From assembly GCF_000737515.1 (NCBI RefSeq), contig NZ_CP006587.1:3591001-3655000 (forward strand): 64,000 nucleotides of DNA, written 5' to 3'. Source of the DNA: Hymenobacter sp. APR13. Lineage in GTDB: Bacteria; Bacteroidota; Bacteroidia; Cytophagales; Hymenobacteraceae. Below the pieces are notes generated by a model. It was not told the DNA's origin and searched no databases. It saw nothing but the letters and a program-made list of their open reading frames with translations. Positions 25,901 through 33,503 of this stretch are shown one piece after another; positions within the stretch are counted from its first letter, which is position 1, and the number at the start of each line of letters is the position of its first letter. Made by a program: the position numbers and the translations under genes.

Positions 25901-25940
25901 CCAGCAGCAGGAAAAGCAACACATAGAAAAGATTTTTCAT
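22914..25940 (-). CDS. Oar-like TonB-dependent outer-membrane receptor
   Basis: The 1008-residue protein has a signal peptide (LLFLLLGGPVSGALAQ), then a carboxypeptidase-regulatory-like beta-sandwich (residues ~24-115), a plug domain (YLIDGLDNNENFLGGQ, FSTEFGNSANGIVNITTKSG) and a 22-strand-type barrel ending FQFGLRYAL. The plug motif FGNSANGIVNI is typical of the OmpA-related (Oar) family. It should import a large or scarce ligand across the outer membrane using TonB energy. It is the first gene of a co-directional block with a YnjB-like binding protein and permeases. A GC-rich hairpin lies in the upstream leader at 25989-26015. Confidence 0.9.
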   Translation of the reverse strand: MKNLFYVLLFLLLGGPVSGALAQSVDLVVSIVDVSTRKPVAGQLVHLDNAAVGFSAQQTTNAQGQTRFRGLSTAGTYTVSTEVSDRFQAVRETGLTLRANSSPSVTLVLPLASAQTLTGVTVRAPNNATTLNTQNAEVASQLSARELREIPIEARDITRALYRLPNVTQATGFFAEAPNVSINGANGLYTNYLIDGLDNNENFLGGQRFAMPVGFAQNLNVLTNNFSTEFGNSANGIVNITTKSGSNDLTAEAFYLTRPGPSIDGKTDFAQRDLSGNQVKGGFQRQQFGFGVGGALVKDKTFFYLNAEQTFDFKDNVLTSPDLGVAATVRGQNRFTYLSGKLDQRWTERFRSSLRANVGLVNIERQGGGLDGGIAFPSTGNRQDRNSINIASQNVYVGNNFTSQTDVQYARFRWNYASADNPDSPDVTVLGPTRQVLAVLGHPGYLFDSHQSTWQAQQKFTLLRGRNTFKGGFGVISTEHSLFGGGNPNGSYTVQLTQAQLDALRARNLGPGLGINDIPANVQVNNYSVELRPASFGTTQNLYNIYVEDLYAVTDRLNVTLGVRYDYDNLSKGGAANGDRNNVAPRANFNLQLTDRSSLRGGYGLFYDKILYTVYSDALQQNTTSADYKTQLRELVRVGALPASTNFDRITFDGNQSGSVAGVTYLQGPSGSTLQGQRAGVSSGERRILNPNGYQNPYSHQSTLGYQYQVNTKTLFFVDLVYNRSYDLFRLRNVNSVSEYPQTDPNNVTVRTETQANATRPVPILADGSALIGGQRVTGVARNVVMTESEGRSRYMGASFNLQKDAAEDKYGYRVSYTLSNLKNDTEDVNFRAADANNYGQEFANSINDRTHVINAIGSYYPVRALRLTVASLLQSGQPVNRVTGGYPVPGSNPVVLTNDLNGDGSSFSTAYQGNADRFPGEGRNSDRLPWSKTFDVGAQYSLHFGEKTSRLELTADVFNVLNTQNLSGYANNATQSNQIQVGAAGSGIVRRNASAPRQFQFGLRYAL

Positions 25941-25988
25941 CTACGAAGTCAACAATCTGAAAAACAAAACCCAGCCGCACCAACCGCC

Positions 25989-26015
25989 GCAAGACGCCCC
26001 GTGCAGGGCGCTTGC
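25989..26015 (-). promoter_or_regulatory. Leader hairpin upstream of the TonB receptor gene
   Basis: GCAAG, a bulged base and GCGCCC-type pairing form a compact stem about 50 bp before the receptor start codon. No T tract follows it and it matches no riboswitch class that I know, so it may be only a structured 5' leader. Confidence 0.3.
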
Positions 26016-26045
26016 AGCTGGCTGGCCGGCAACTTTCGGCTGCTT

Positions 26046-26747
26046 TCAGAGAGTTGGTGGGCCGCGCTGCGGCAGCATGGCCGCTGCAGCCAGTAGGCTC
26101 GGCCGAAGCCGGAGCACGGGCCGCAGCGGCTGCTCGGCGGCCAGAATAGTGTGCAGACGGCTGCGGAAAGAACCGGCAGGTAGCCAAGCTAGCAGGCCGG
26201 CAAAATCGTGGGCCGTGTCTACATCGGCGAGGGGGCGCAGGGTGGCCACGGCCGCGCCGGCCCGGTGCAGGCAGCGGCGCAGCGCGTGCCCCAGGGCGGC
26301 CGTCTGCCAGGGCAGCGCAACCCAGGCTTCGGCCTCGAAAAAGCGGCGGTGCAGCCCCAGCAGGTACACGCCCCCATCGAGGGCGGGGCCCAGCACGGCG
26401 TCGGTGGTGTGCAGGGCGCGCACAGCCTGCCGTACCAGGGCGGGCGTCAGCTGCGGGCAGTCGTTGCCGATAACCACCAGCTGCTCGTAGCCCAGTTCAA
26501 ACCCATACGCCAGCGCCGACGCCAGCCGCTGCCCGAAGGTGCGCCCGCTTTGCTCGCCCGACTCCACGCACACAAAATCAACGCCTGCCTGCCGGGCCGT
26601 GGCGCTGGCGCGCGCAATCAGCTGCGCCGCAATGGCCGCCGCCGTCCGTCGCCCCCGTCCAAACGATTTGTGCGCGGCTTCCTCACCCGCCGGGCGGGTG
26701 AAAAGCAGAATGGCGGCACGGGCGGGCGTAGCGGGCAAGAGAAACAA
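26046..26747 (-). CDS. TIGR04282/DUF2064-family glycosyltransferase-like protein
   Basis: The product is about 233 residues with a nucleotide-sugar-transferase-like fold. AILLFTRPAGEEAAHKSF near the start, VVIGNDCPQLTPALVRQA in the middle and DAVLGPALDGGVYLLGL after it are hallmarks of the DUF2064 (TIGR04282) family. No ATG fits; TTG codons at 26747 or 26738 are the likely starts, so the N-terminus is uncertain. It is the last gene of a four-gene operon that also encodes a TIGR04283 glycosyltransferase, and these two families commonly occur together. The acceptor is unknown. Confidence 0.75.
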   Translation of the reverse strand: MFLLPATPARAAILLFTRPAGEEAAHKSFGRGRRTAAAIAAQLIARASATARQAGVDFVCVESGEQSGRTFGQRLASALAYGFELGYEQLVVIGNDCPQLTPALVRQAVRALHTTDAVLGPALDGGVYLLGLHRRFFEAEAWVALPWQTAALGHALRRCLHRAGAAVATLRPLADVDTAHDFAGLLAWLPAGSFRSRLHTILAAEQPLRPVLRLRPSLLAAAAMLPQRGPPTL

Positions 26748-26880
26748 GTAGTAGTGTGGGTAGTAAAGCGGGGCGGGGTACTGGCAAGTTAGGCGGTAGC
26801 CGGCAGTCAGCGGCAGCCAAGGCCGGGTGGCCTGTTTGCTGACGCACGTACGCAGCCGGCGGCCGGTTCGGTTTAGTTGC

Positions 26881-27795
26881 TCACTCGTAGAAATTGCGCA
26901 TCCGGCGCATCGTGGTGAGCACCACCCAGTCGCCGAGGCGGGGCGCGTAGGTGTGCACGATGGCAATCAGCCAGCCCAGCGCCGAAATAACGGTGCGCTG
27001 CCGCCGTCGCCGGATGTGTCGAACGATGATGGCCGCCACTTCGGCCTGGGTTTTCTGCCAGCGTGGCGGGCGGTGCGCAATGGGCACTGGCTGGCCCTGG
27101 GCGTCGAGTACGCGCTTGTCGTCGTCGTTTTGGGTGAAGCCGATGTGCACCACGCCGAAGTGCACGCCGGTGCCGTCCAGCTCCAGGCGCAGGGTGTGGG
27201 CCAGGTTAGTGAGGGCCGCTTTGCCGGCGCAGTAGGCCGAGCCGCTGGGCATGCCGTTCAGGGCCGAAATCGAGGAAATAAACGTGACGCTGCCGCGGCT
27301 GGCGAGCAGGTGCGGCAGGGCGGCTTTCAGCGGAAATACGGCCCCGTACACGTTGCTGTCGAGCACCTGCCGGAACACGTCGGGCTGCATGTCGGCGAAG
27401 TAGGCGCGCTGCGAGATGCTGGCATTGGCCACCAGGATATCCAGCCGGCCAAACTCCCGGATAGCCGTAGCCACCAGCGTTTCGCAGGCGGCGTAGTCGG
27501 TTACGTCAGCCACGCAGGTGGCCACCAGGTAGCCGGCGGCGGCCAGCTGCTGGCGTGTGAGTTCCAGGCGCTCGGCCTGGCGCCCGTTGAGCACCACGGC
27601 GGCTCCGGCGGCGCACAAGGCCCGCGCCGTTTCGCGCCCGATGCCCGACTCCGAGCCCGTGACGATGGCCACCCGGCCCGCAAACTGCCCGGTGCGCGGC
27701 AGCGGCAGCGGCTGGGGCAGCTGCGGCAGTGCGGCGGCAAGCGATGGGGAAGGAATAGGTGGTAAGTCGGCAGAAGCCGGTTGAGAATCAAACAT
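26881..27795 (-). CDS. Short-chain dehydrogenase/reductase with proline-rich N-terminus
   Basis: The 304-residue SDR has TGSESGIG near residue 47, a substituted NAS (VANASISQR) at the usual NNAG position, the catalytic Ser in FISSISALNG and YCAGK as the YxxxK motif. A Ser/Pro-rich stretch of about 35 residues precedes the Rossmann fold. The ATG at 27795 overlaps the end of the upstream epimerase gene by 8 bp, indicating translational coupling. Context suggests oxidation or reduction of a sugar or lipid made by this operon; the substrate cannot be determined. Confidence 0.87.
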   Translation of the reverse strand: MFDSQPASADLPPIPSPSLAAALPQLPQPLPLPRTGQFAGRVAIVTGSESGIGRETARALCAAGAAVVLNGRQAERLELTRQQLAAAGYLVATCVADVTDYAACETLVATAIREFGRLDILVANASISQRAYFADMQPDVFRQVLDSNVYGAVFPLKAALPHLLASRGSVTFISSISALNGMPSGSAYCAGKAALTNLAHTLRLELDGTGVHFGVVHIGFTQNDDDKRVLDAQGQPVPIAHRPPRWQKTQAEVAAIIVRHIRRRRQRTVISALGWLIAIVHTYAPRLGDWVVLTTMRRMRNFYE

Positions 27796-28777
27796 ACTGA
27801 TGGGCTTTAAACCACGCGAAGGCCTCGGCGGCGGCCTGCCCGATAGGCGTTTGCGGCAGCGCCAACTCGTGCCGGGCTTTCTGCACGCTGAAATAATGAC
27901 CGTCGTTGGCGACGGCGGCCATGGCGGCATTGAGCTGGCCCGGCCGGCCCGTAAGGCGCGCCTGCATTTCGGCAAACGCCCCATACAGGCGCGCCAGCCC
28001 GCCCGGAATGGGCCAGCGCGGCGGTGCCACGCCCAGCACGCCGGCCAGCTGCCGGAAGGCGTCGCGGTAGCTCAGGTTTTCGTTGCCGAGAATGTAGGAT
28101 TCGCCTATGCGGCCCATGGTCAGGGCATTGATGGTGGCCACGGCCACGTCGTGGACGTGCACGTAGTTTTTGCCGCCGGGCGGATAGCCGGGCAGCCGGC
28201 CACGGTACAGCTCCAGCAGCAGGGCGTTGGAGGTGGGCCGGGCGTCCTGCGGGCCCAGCATGAAAGTGGGGTGCACCAGCACGGCCGGCAGCTGCCACTC
28301 GGCCACGGCGCGCAGCACCCGGTCGGTGGCGGCGCGCTTGCTGTCCATGTAGTCGAGGCCGTAGCGGGCGCCGGCGTAGGGGCGCGTTTCGTCGCCGGGG
28401 TCGGTTAGGGTTCCGAAGCCGAAGACGTTGGCTGTGCCTACGTACACGAAGCGCGCCACCCCGGCCTGCCGGGCCAGGTCCAGCATAGCGGCCGTGCCGG
28501 CGTCGTTCACGGCCCACACGGCGGGGTTGCGGGCGGGGTTCACCTGGGCCAGGGCTGCGGCGTGCACGATGGCCGCGCAGCCATCGGCGAGGCCGGCGAG
28601 GGTGGCGGGCTGGGTGAGGTCGGCGAAGCGGTAGTCCACGGCCCAGGCGGCCGGGAAGGGCGGGGGCGTGCCGGGCCGCACCAGCGCCCGCACGGGCAGG
28701 CCGCGCCGGTGTAGCTCGGCCACCAGGTGGCGGCCCAGAAAGCCATTGGCCCCGGTTACGAGAACGGGCGCCGGCAT
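27788..28777 (-). CDS. NAD-dependent epimerase/dehydratase (extended SDR)
   Basis: The 329-residue protein has an N-terminal TGANGFLGRHL cofactor motif, a HAAALAQVNP segment, TANVFGFG in place of the usual Ser/Thr strand and YMDSK as YxxxK near residue 145. Later motifs (LVHPTFMLGP, YVHVHDVAVATINAL) fit the dihydroflavonol-reductase/3-beta-HSD-like branch of extended SDRs. Its start overlaps the stop of the upstream glycosyltransferase gene by one base, so the operon is tightly coupled. Confidence 0.88.
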   Translation of the reverse strand: MPAPVLVTGANGFLGRHLVAELHRRGLPVRALVRPGTPPPFPAAWAVDYRFADLTQPATLAGLADGCAAIVHAAALAQVNPARNPAVWAVNDAGTAAMLDLARQAGVARFVYVGTANVFGFGTLTDPGDETRPYAGARYGLDYMDSKRAATDRVLRAVAEWQLPAVLVHPTFMLGPQDARPTSNALLLELYRGRLPGYPPGGKNYVHVHDVAVATINALTMGRIGESYILGNENLSYRDAFRQLAGVLGVAPPRWPIPGGLARLYGAFAEMQARLTGRPGQLNAAMAAVANDGHYFSVQKARHELALPQTPIGQAAAEAFAWFKAHQYV

Positions 28778-29469
28778 CAGCGGTGGTTGATCATGGCCTT
28801 GTAGGTGCGCGCAATCCGGACCGGCGACACCTTCAGAAAGTACAGCGAAAACGCCGTCAGGTTGGCCAGCTGCACCCGCAGCCAGCTGTTGTGCTCATAC
28901 TTGCGGGCCGAAACTACCACGTCCTGCGGCACAATCAGGAAGCGCGCCACGCGCCGGATGCGCTGGATGATGTCGAAGTCCTCCATCACCACAAACTGCT
29001 CCCGGAAGCCCCCCAGCTGCCCAAACAGCTCCCGCGTGACAAACAGCGTCTGGTCGCCGCCGCGGCTCATGATGCCCTTGAAGCGGGTGCCGTAGCTGTT
29101 GAAGCGCAGCAGCGGGTGCTCGGAATCGAAGCGGAACCGGTAGCAGCCGGCGGGGTAGCCGTCGGCCACGGCCTGCCGGATGGTGGCTGCAAAGTCGGGG
29201 TGAATCTGCACGTCGGCGTGCACGAAGTAGAGAATGTCGCCGGTGGCGTGGGCGGCGCCGTGGTTCATCTGGGCGGCGCGGCCGGGCTTGGGGGCCGGCA
29301 GCACGGTGGCGCCGGCCTGCCGGGCCACTTCGGCGGTGCCATCGGCGCTGTTAGCGTCTACAACCAGGATTTCGGGAGCTTCGGCGGATCCGTAGTGGCG
29401 CAGCTCCTGCACCAGCCGGCCAATATTGGCGGCCTCATTATAGGTAGGAATGATGATGCTGATGGTCAT
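28777..29469 (-). CDS. TIGR04283 family glycosyltransferase (GT2 fold)
   Basis: The 230-residue protein begins SIIIPTYNEAANIGRLV, typical of GT-A family 2 enzymes, followed by ILVVDANSADGT and YFVHADVQIHPDF (a DxD-like HAD variant). KYEHNSWLRVQLANLT near the C-terminus is usual for the TIGR04283 subgroup. The enzyme would transfer a sugar from an activated donor at the inner face of the membrane. It is the first gene of the four-gene operon, with a repeat element at its 5' side and no recognisable promoter. Confidence 0.9.
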   Translation of the reverse strand: MTISIIIPTYNEAANIGRLVQELRHYGSAEAPEILVVDANSADGTAEVARQAGATVLPAPKPGRAAQMNHGAAHATGDILYFVHADVQIHPDFAATIRQAVADGYPAGCYRFRFDSEHPLLRFNSYGTRFKGIMSRGGDQTLFVTRELFGQLGGFREQFVVMEDFDIIQRIRRVARFLIVPQDVVVSARKYEHNSWLRVQLANLTAFSLYFLKVSPVRIARTYKAMINHR

Positions 29470-29520
29470 GGAAAGCAGATATACGCAGCGGAAGCGGGGC
29501 GGTGTTTTGTAGTTAGTAGC

Positions 29521-29699
29521 GCTACGGCTAGCAAGCTAGTTCCCCTCCTTGGAAAGGAGGGGCTAGGGGTGGTTGATACATTCAGGACGATTTTAGAGCT
29601 AATCTTACATACCGACCAACGATTGTCAACCACCCCTAACCCACACTCGCTTGATGCGCGACATTTTCCAAGGAGGGGAACCAGCTTGCTAGCTGTAGC
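29521..29699. repeat. TTCCCCTCC-family inverted-repeat element (MITE-like)
   Basis: The outer arms GCTACGGCTAGCAAGCTAG and its near-complement at 29683-29699 enclose nested CCCCTCCTT/AAGGAGGGG hairpins and GGGGTGGTTGA/TCAACCACCCC arms. The element fills the gap between the glycosyltransferase gene and the minus-strand outer-membrane protein gene. A second copy is at 54535. No transposase is present. Confidence 0.8.
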
Positions 29700-29710
29700 A
29701 CTAATACCCA

Positions 29711-30802
29711 TCAAAACGCTTCTCCAACGGTCAGGTAGAACCCGCTGGATTCTTTGCCGAGGCCGTAGTCGAGGCGCAGGTTGAGGTGGTCGCGGCGGTT
29801 GAGGGTGAAACGCAGGCCGGCGCCGTACGCGCCCTTGGGCTGGCGCAGGCGCAAGCCGTCGGCGGCGTCGCCGAGGGTGCCTACGGAGCCGAAAGCTACG
29901 GCTCCCAGCCGTTTATACACGGCCAGGCGCAGCTCGGTTTGCAGCAGGGCCGCGTGCTGGTCGCGGAAACGGCCTTCGTAGTAGCCCCGCATCCGGCGCG
30001 TGCCGCCCAGCAACGACAGCGCGTTGAACGGGGCCGTACCGGCCGTGAAGCTGGCGAAGTAGTTCAGGGCCAGCACCGCCCGCCGGTTCAGGCTGTGGTA
30101 CGACGACACGTCGGCCGAGTAGCGGCTGAAGTGGGTGGTGCCCAGCGGGCCGGTGTTGTCGGCGCGGTTGCGAATCATGCCGGTCAGGTCGGCCACCACG
30201 CCTTTGGTGGGGAAGAACAGGTTGTCGCGCGAGTCGAAGAACACGCCCAGGCCGCCGCCATGCAGCCGGCTGCCCAAGCCGCCCGGCACGCGGCCGCTGG
30301 CCAGCTGCCCGCCGTCTTCGGTGGTCGTCACGTCGTAGTCTTCCAGTTGGTAGCGCAGCCCGGCGTAGAGCTTGCCGGCGGCCAGGGTCGGGGCCACGCG
30401 GCGGAAGGCGTTGAGGCGCACCCGTGGGAAATTGACGCCGTACAGCTCACGCGGCACGGCCTGCTCGCCCACGCCGTAGAAATAGTAGTTGTAGCGGTAG
30501 TAGCCCGCCTCGCCGTAGGCGTAGTAGGTGTTGTGCTGGTAGAACACCTGAAACGGCAGATACAGCAGCAGCTGCCGGTTCTGGGTGTAGGCGGCACCCA
30601 GCGTGAACTGTGAGGGCCGGGCATCAGTGAAGGCGGAATCCTGGCGGAAGCGCACGGTGAACACCAGCGCGGCCCCGTAGGCCAGCCGGGTTTCCGGGGT
30701 GTAGTAGACGAGTGGCAGCGGCAGCACCGACAACCGGCGGGTGGTGCTGTCGGGCGGTGGAGCCTGCGTGGCCAGGGCCAGCAGCACGGAGGTCAGCAGC
30801 AT
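29711..30802 (-). CDS. Omp85/BamA-type outer-membrane barrel protein
   Basis: The 363-residue protein has a signal peptide (MLLTSVLLALATQA) and then mostly amphipathic beta strands. GGGLGVFFDSRDNLFFPTKG, LLGGTRRMRGYYEGRFRD and the final LNLRLDYGLGKESSGFYLTVGEAF are typical of the Omp85 surface-antigen barrel. The protein lacks POTRA domains, as in the short patatin- or metallophosphatase-associated barrel group. The ATG at 30802 gives a proper signal peptide. It is divergent from the DUF547 gene. Transport or assembly substrate is unknown. Confidence 0.85.
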   Translation of the reverse strand: MLLTSVLLALATQAPPPDSTTRRLSVLPLPLVYYTPETRLAYGAALVFTVRFRQDSAFTDARPSQFTLGAAYTQNRQLLLYLPFQVFYQHNTYYAYGEAGYYRYNYYFYGVGEQAVPRELYGVNFPRVRLNAFRRVAPTLAAGKLYAGLRYQLEDYDVTTTEDGGQLASGRVPGGLGSRLHGGGLGVFFDSRDNLFFPTKGVVADLTGMIRNRADNTGPLGTTHFSRYSADVSSYHSLNRRAVLALNYFASFTAGTAPFNALSLLGGTRRMRGYYEGRFRDQHAALLQTELRLAVYKRLGAVAFGSVGTLGDAADGLRLRQPKGAYGAGLRFTLNRRDHLNLRLDYGLGKESSGFYLTVGEAF

Positions 30803-30979
30803 GCAGGAGGAAGGGGGTGAAACAGGCGTACGTAAGCGGTGCGGCACGGAGTTTGGCGCGGCTGCAATCTTTTTGTGATACCTCGCCCGTATATTCCGGC
30901 CAAACTGCTGCTACGGCCGCTGCGCCGGCCCCGTACCGCCGGCCACCGCCGCCGTATACTGCGGCAAATCCCCTTGCTT

Positions 30980-31780
30980 ATGAAACTGCCCAATCTGCCT
31001 GTTCGCGCCTTGTTCACTCTTCAGCTGGCTGCTGGCCTGGCCTTGGCTGCGCCGCTACCCACCCTGGCGGCCGTGCCCGCCGTAGCTGCCGCGCCAGCCG
31101 CCGCCCCCGACCATGCGGCGTTCGACAAGCTGCTCAAAAAGCACGTCAACAGCAAAGGCCAGGTGAACTACAAAGGCTTCAAGGCCGACGAAAAGGAGTT
31201 CAACCAGTACTTGGCGCTGCTGAGCAAGAATGCCCCGGCCGCTTCGTGGAGCAAGCAGGAGCAGATGGCCTACTGGATCAACGCCTACAACGCCTACACC
31301 ATCCGCCTGATCCTGGACCACTACCCGGTGCAGAGCATCAAGGATATCGGCTCGAAAATCAAGATTCCATTCGTGACCACGCCCTGGGCGGCCAAGTTCT
31401 TCAGCATCGGCGGTAAGAAGATGAGCCTCGACGAAATTGAGCACGGCACGCTGCGTAAGAAGTTCAACGACCCGCGCATTCACTTCGCACTGGTGTGCGC
31501 CTCCGTCTCGTGCCCCAGTTTGCGCAATGAGGCTTACACCGCCGCCAAACTCGACAGCCAGCTCGACGACCAGGGCCGTGACTTCGTGAACAACCCCGCC
31601 AAAAACAAGATCAGCAAGAGCAGCGCCCAGCTTTCCAAGTACTTCGACTGGTACAAGGGCGACTGGAGCGAGAACGGGCAGTCGGTGGTGAAGTGGGTGA
31701 ACAAGTACTCCACCACCAAGCTCGACGCCAACGCCAAAATCGACTTCCTGGACTACAACTGGAACCTGAATGAGCAATAG
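30980..31780 (+). CDS. Secreted DUF547 domain protein
   Basis: The 266-residue protein has a signal peptide (LAAGLALAAPLPTLA) and an Ala/Pro linker, then a DUF547 domain: WSKQEQMAYWINAYNAYTIRL, DEIEHGTLRKKFNDPRIHFALVCASVSCPSL. The family is widespread in Bacteroidota and eukaryotes; its biochemical function is not established, although the fold has papain-like features and the conserved Cys-Ser-Cys stretch could be functional. The ATG at 30980 was chosen because it starts the signal peptide. It is followed after 33 bp by another secreted protein gene, probably in one operon. Confidence 0.88.
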   Translation: MKLPNLPVRALFTLQLAAGLALAAPLPTLAAVPAVAAAPAAAPDHAAFDKLLKKHVNSKGQVNYKGFKADEKEFNQYLALLSKNAPAASWSKQEQMAYWINAYNAYTIRLILDHYPVQSIKDIGSKIKIPFVTTPWAAKFFSIGGKKMSLDEIEHGTLRKKFNDPRIHFALVCASVSCPSLRNEAYTAAKLDSQLDDQGRDFVNNPAKNKISKSSAQLSKYFDWYKGDWSENGQSVVKWVNKYSTTKLDANAKIDFLDYNWNLNEQ

Positions 31781-31813
31781 GCCGGAGCATTGGCACGTAG
31801 CCGGCCGCGCCGC

Positions 31814-32452
31814 ATGAGTGGGAGTGGCTTCCGGCTGGGCCTGACGGGGGCGTTGGTTGGTCTGGTTGGAGCTGCCTCGGCGCAAACTCCGGCGGCGCGC
31901 CCCGCGGTGCCCGAAACGCGGCGCTACGCTATTGAGGTGGCCGGCGTGCGCGTGGGCACCATGACGGCCACGCGCGTTCCGCAGACGGCCACCACCGACG
32001 CCGTTTCCACGCTCACCAGCGACGTGAAGGTGAACTTCCTGATCTATAAGCTGAAGATCTACTACCAGGTGGTGAACCGGGTGCGCAACGGCCAGCTGCT
32101 GCTTTCCACCGTGGAAGCCCACACCAACCAGGGCGATTTCGCCTCGCGCACCGAGTGGAAGGGCGACCATTACGACATCGTGGCCAGCCAGTACCGGTAC
32201 CAGCACCGCGCCACCGAAAAGCAGCCGATCCGCTACACTGTCACGGACCTGTTTTTCGGTGAGCCGCAAGGGCAGGCCCGGGCATTTTCCGAGTATTTCG
32301 GCGACTTTTTCAGCGTGCAGCGCCTGGGCCCGGCCCGCTACACCGCCGGCCTGCCCGACCGCGAAGGCGAGTACCGATACGTGAACGGCGAGCTGGTGCT
32401 GCTCATCACGAAGAACCCGCTGAAGAACTTTGTCATTCGGTTTTTGCCTTAA
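31814..32452 (+). CDS. Secreted DUF3108/DUF6134-like protein
   Basis: The 212-residue product has an N-terminal hydrophobic signal (LGLTGALVGLVGAASAQ) and a beta-rich body: YAIEVAGVRVGTMTATR, then VNFLIYKLKIYYQVVNRV and a final GEYRYVNGELVLLI. This layout resembles small periplasmic beta-barrel-like proteins (DUF3108/DUF6134). The ATG at 31814 is preferred to the upstream TTG. It follows the DUF547 gene closely and probably shares its transcript. The function is unknown. Confidence 0.75.
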   Translation: MSGSGFRLGLTGALVGLVGAASAQTPAARPAVPETRRYAIEVAGVRVGTMTATRVPQTATTDAVSTLTSDVKVNFLIYKLKIYYQVVNRVRNGQLLLSTVEAHTNQGDFASRTEWKGDHYDIVASQYRYQHRATEKQPIRYTVTDLFFGEPQGQARAFSEYFGDFFSVQRLGPARYTAGLPDREGEYRYVNGELVLLITKNPLKNFVIRFLP

Positions 32453-32512
32453 CGCGAAGCTCCGGCTTCTGCGAACGAGCGTAGCAATGTAGCCGATACT
32501 GTGCTATTGGTC

Positions 32513-33244
32513 TTATGGCAGCCGGTCCCATACCTCACCGCCAAGGCTCACCATTCGCACAATGCCGGCGCGCCGGTCATAATACAGCTCTTGCATGAAT
32601 GAGGCAGGCGTGGGCGCGCAATCTGGGCCGCGAGAAGTGCCCACAAACGCAACTACTTCGGTGTACTGCCGGCCCCGAATGCTGAGTTGCTGAAACGGCC
32701 CTTCCAAGGCAGACCCACGCGGGAATTTCAGGCCTCTGCAGTGATAGTAGTCGCTGATAAGGTCGGTGTTGCCAACGAAAGCCGACCATTCTCCTTTCGC
32801 ATAGAAGCTGCTCTTGTTTTTGTCGTAGCCATCGAAACTACGGTTGGTCAACTGGGCCGCACCCCGATAAAAGCGAAACTCTCCGCCACCAACCCGTACA
32901 CTATCAATACGGGTCAGGCGCACTGTTTTCTGGTCGAAGTAGTTCAGCAGCTTAGGAGAAGAAAAGTTTGGGCCGGGTGGCTGAACTTCCTTTTTTTCTG
33001 CCTGAGTGTAATCGATAATCTGGCTGACCTGGTAAGTTCGTCGGTAGCCGCGCCCATTCTCAAACTGCCAAGTGTCTCCTTGCCGCATCGTCAGCCACGG
33101 TTGATCATCTTCCGTGAAATGATAATAAGGGACTTTATTGACGATGCGCAGCCCAGGACCTGATTCAGAGTCTTTTTTACATGCTGAAGCTGTCAGGAGT
33201 ATACAGCAGGAAAGCCAGTAAGTCAGACGTAGGGAGGATAGCAT
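32513..33244 (-). CDS. Putative lipoprotein of unknown function, 243 residues
   Basis: The protein begins MLSSLRLTYWLSCCILLTASAC with a lipobox (TASAC) followed by KKDSES, so it should be lipid-anchored. The rest is beta-rich (DTWQFENGRGYRRTYQVSQI, FRFYRGAAQLTNRSF) and ends in MVSLGGEVWDRLP. Codon use is visibly less GC-biased than in neighbouring genes, suggesting horizontal origin or relaxed selection. No operon partner is apparent. I do not recognise the family. Confidence 0.7.
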   Translation of the reverse strand: MLSSLRLTYWLSCCILLTASACKKDSESGPGLRIVNKVPYYHFTEDDQPWLTMRQGDTWQFENGRGYRRTYQVSQIIDYTQAEKKEVQPPGPNFSSPKLLNYFDQKTVRLTRIDSVRVGGGEFRFYRGAAQLTNRSFDGYDKNKSSFYAKGEWSAFVGNTDLISDYYHCRGLKFPRGSALEGPFQQLSIRGRQYTEVVAFVGTSRGPDCAPTPASFMQELYYDRRAGIVRMVSLGGEVWDRLP

Positions 33245-33438
33245 AGGAGTAGGATGGTTGGTACGCTAAAAGTAGCAGTGAATACCTCCTGTTCCATGTC
33301 CATAATTGACTTATTTCAGGCTTTGTTTTGTGGTGTTTATGGCGGTTAATAGTCTGAATTTCAGTGATTTTTACACGGTATAAAGGATATTGGTTGTTAG
33401 TGTTTTTTAATGGTTTGCAGCGGGTCGGTTTCCATGCG

Positions 33439-33475
33439 AAACGGCCCCGCTGAACAGGTGTCAGCGGGGCCGTTT
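33439..33475 (-). terminator. Terminator at the end of the sulfate assimilation operon
   Basis: A perfect 15-bp stem (AAACGGCCCCGCTGA and complement) with a 7-nt loop lies 28 bp beyond the stop codon of the last operon gene at 33504. The upstream 33245-33438 stretch is AT-rich and holds no gene that I can support. Confidence 0.85.
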
Positions 33476-33503
33476 ATTAGGGCGGCACAAGCTAAAGGGT
33501 GTG

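Noticed and set aside
25941..26045. Riboswitch upstream of the TonB receptor (cobalamin or TPP)
   Set aside because: A hairpin is present, but none of the conserved cobalamin-box or TPP (CUGAGA) elements could be found.
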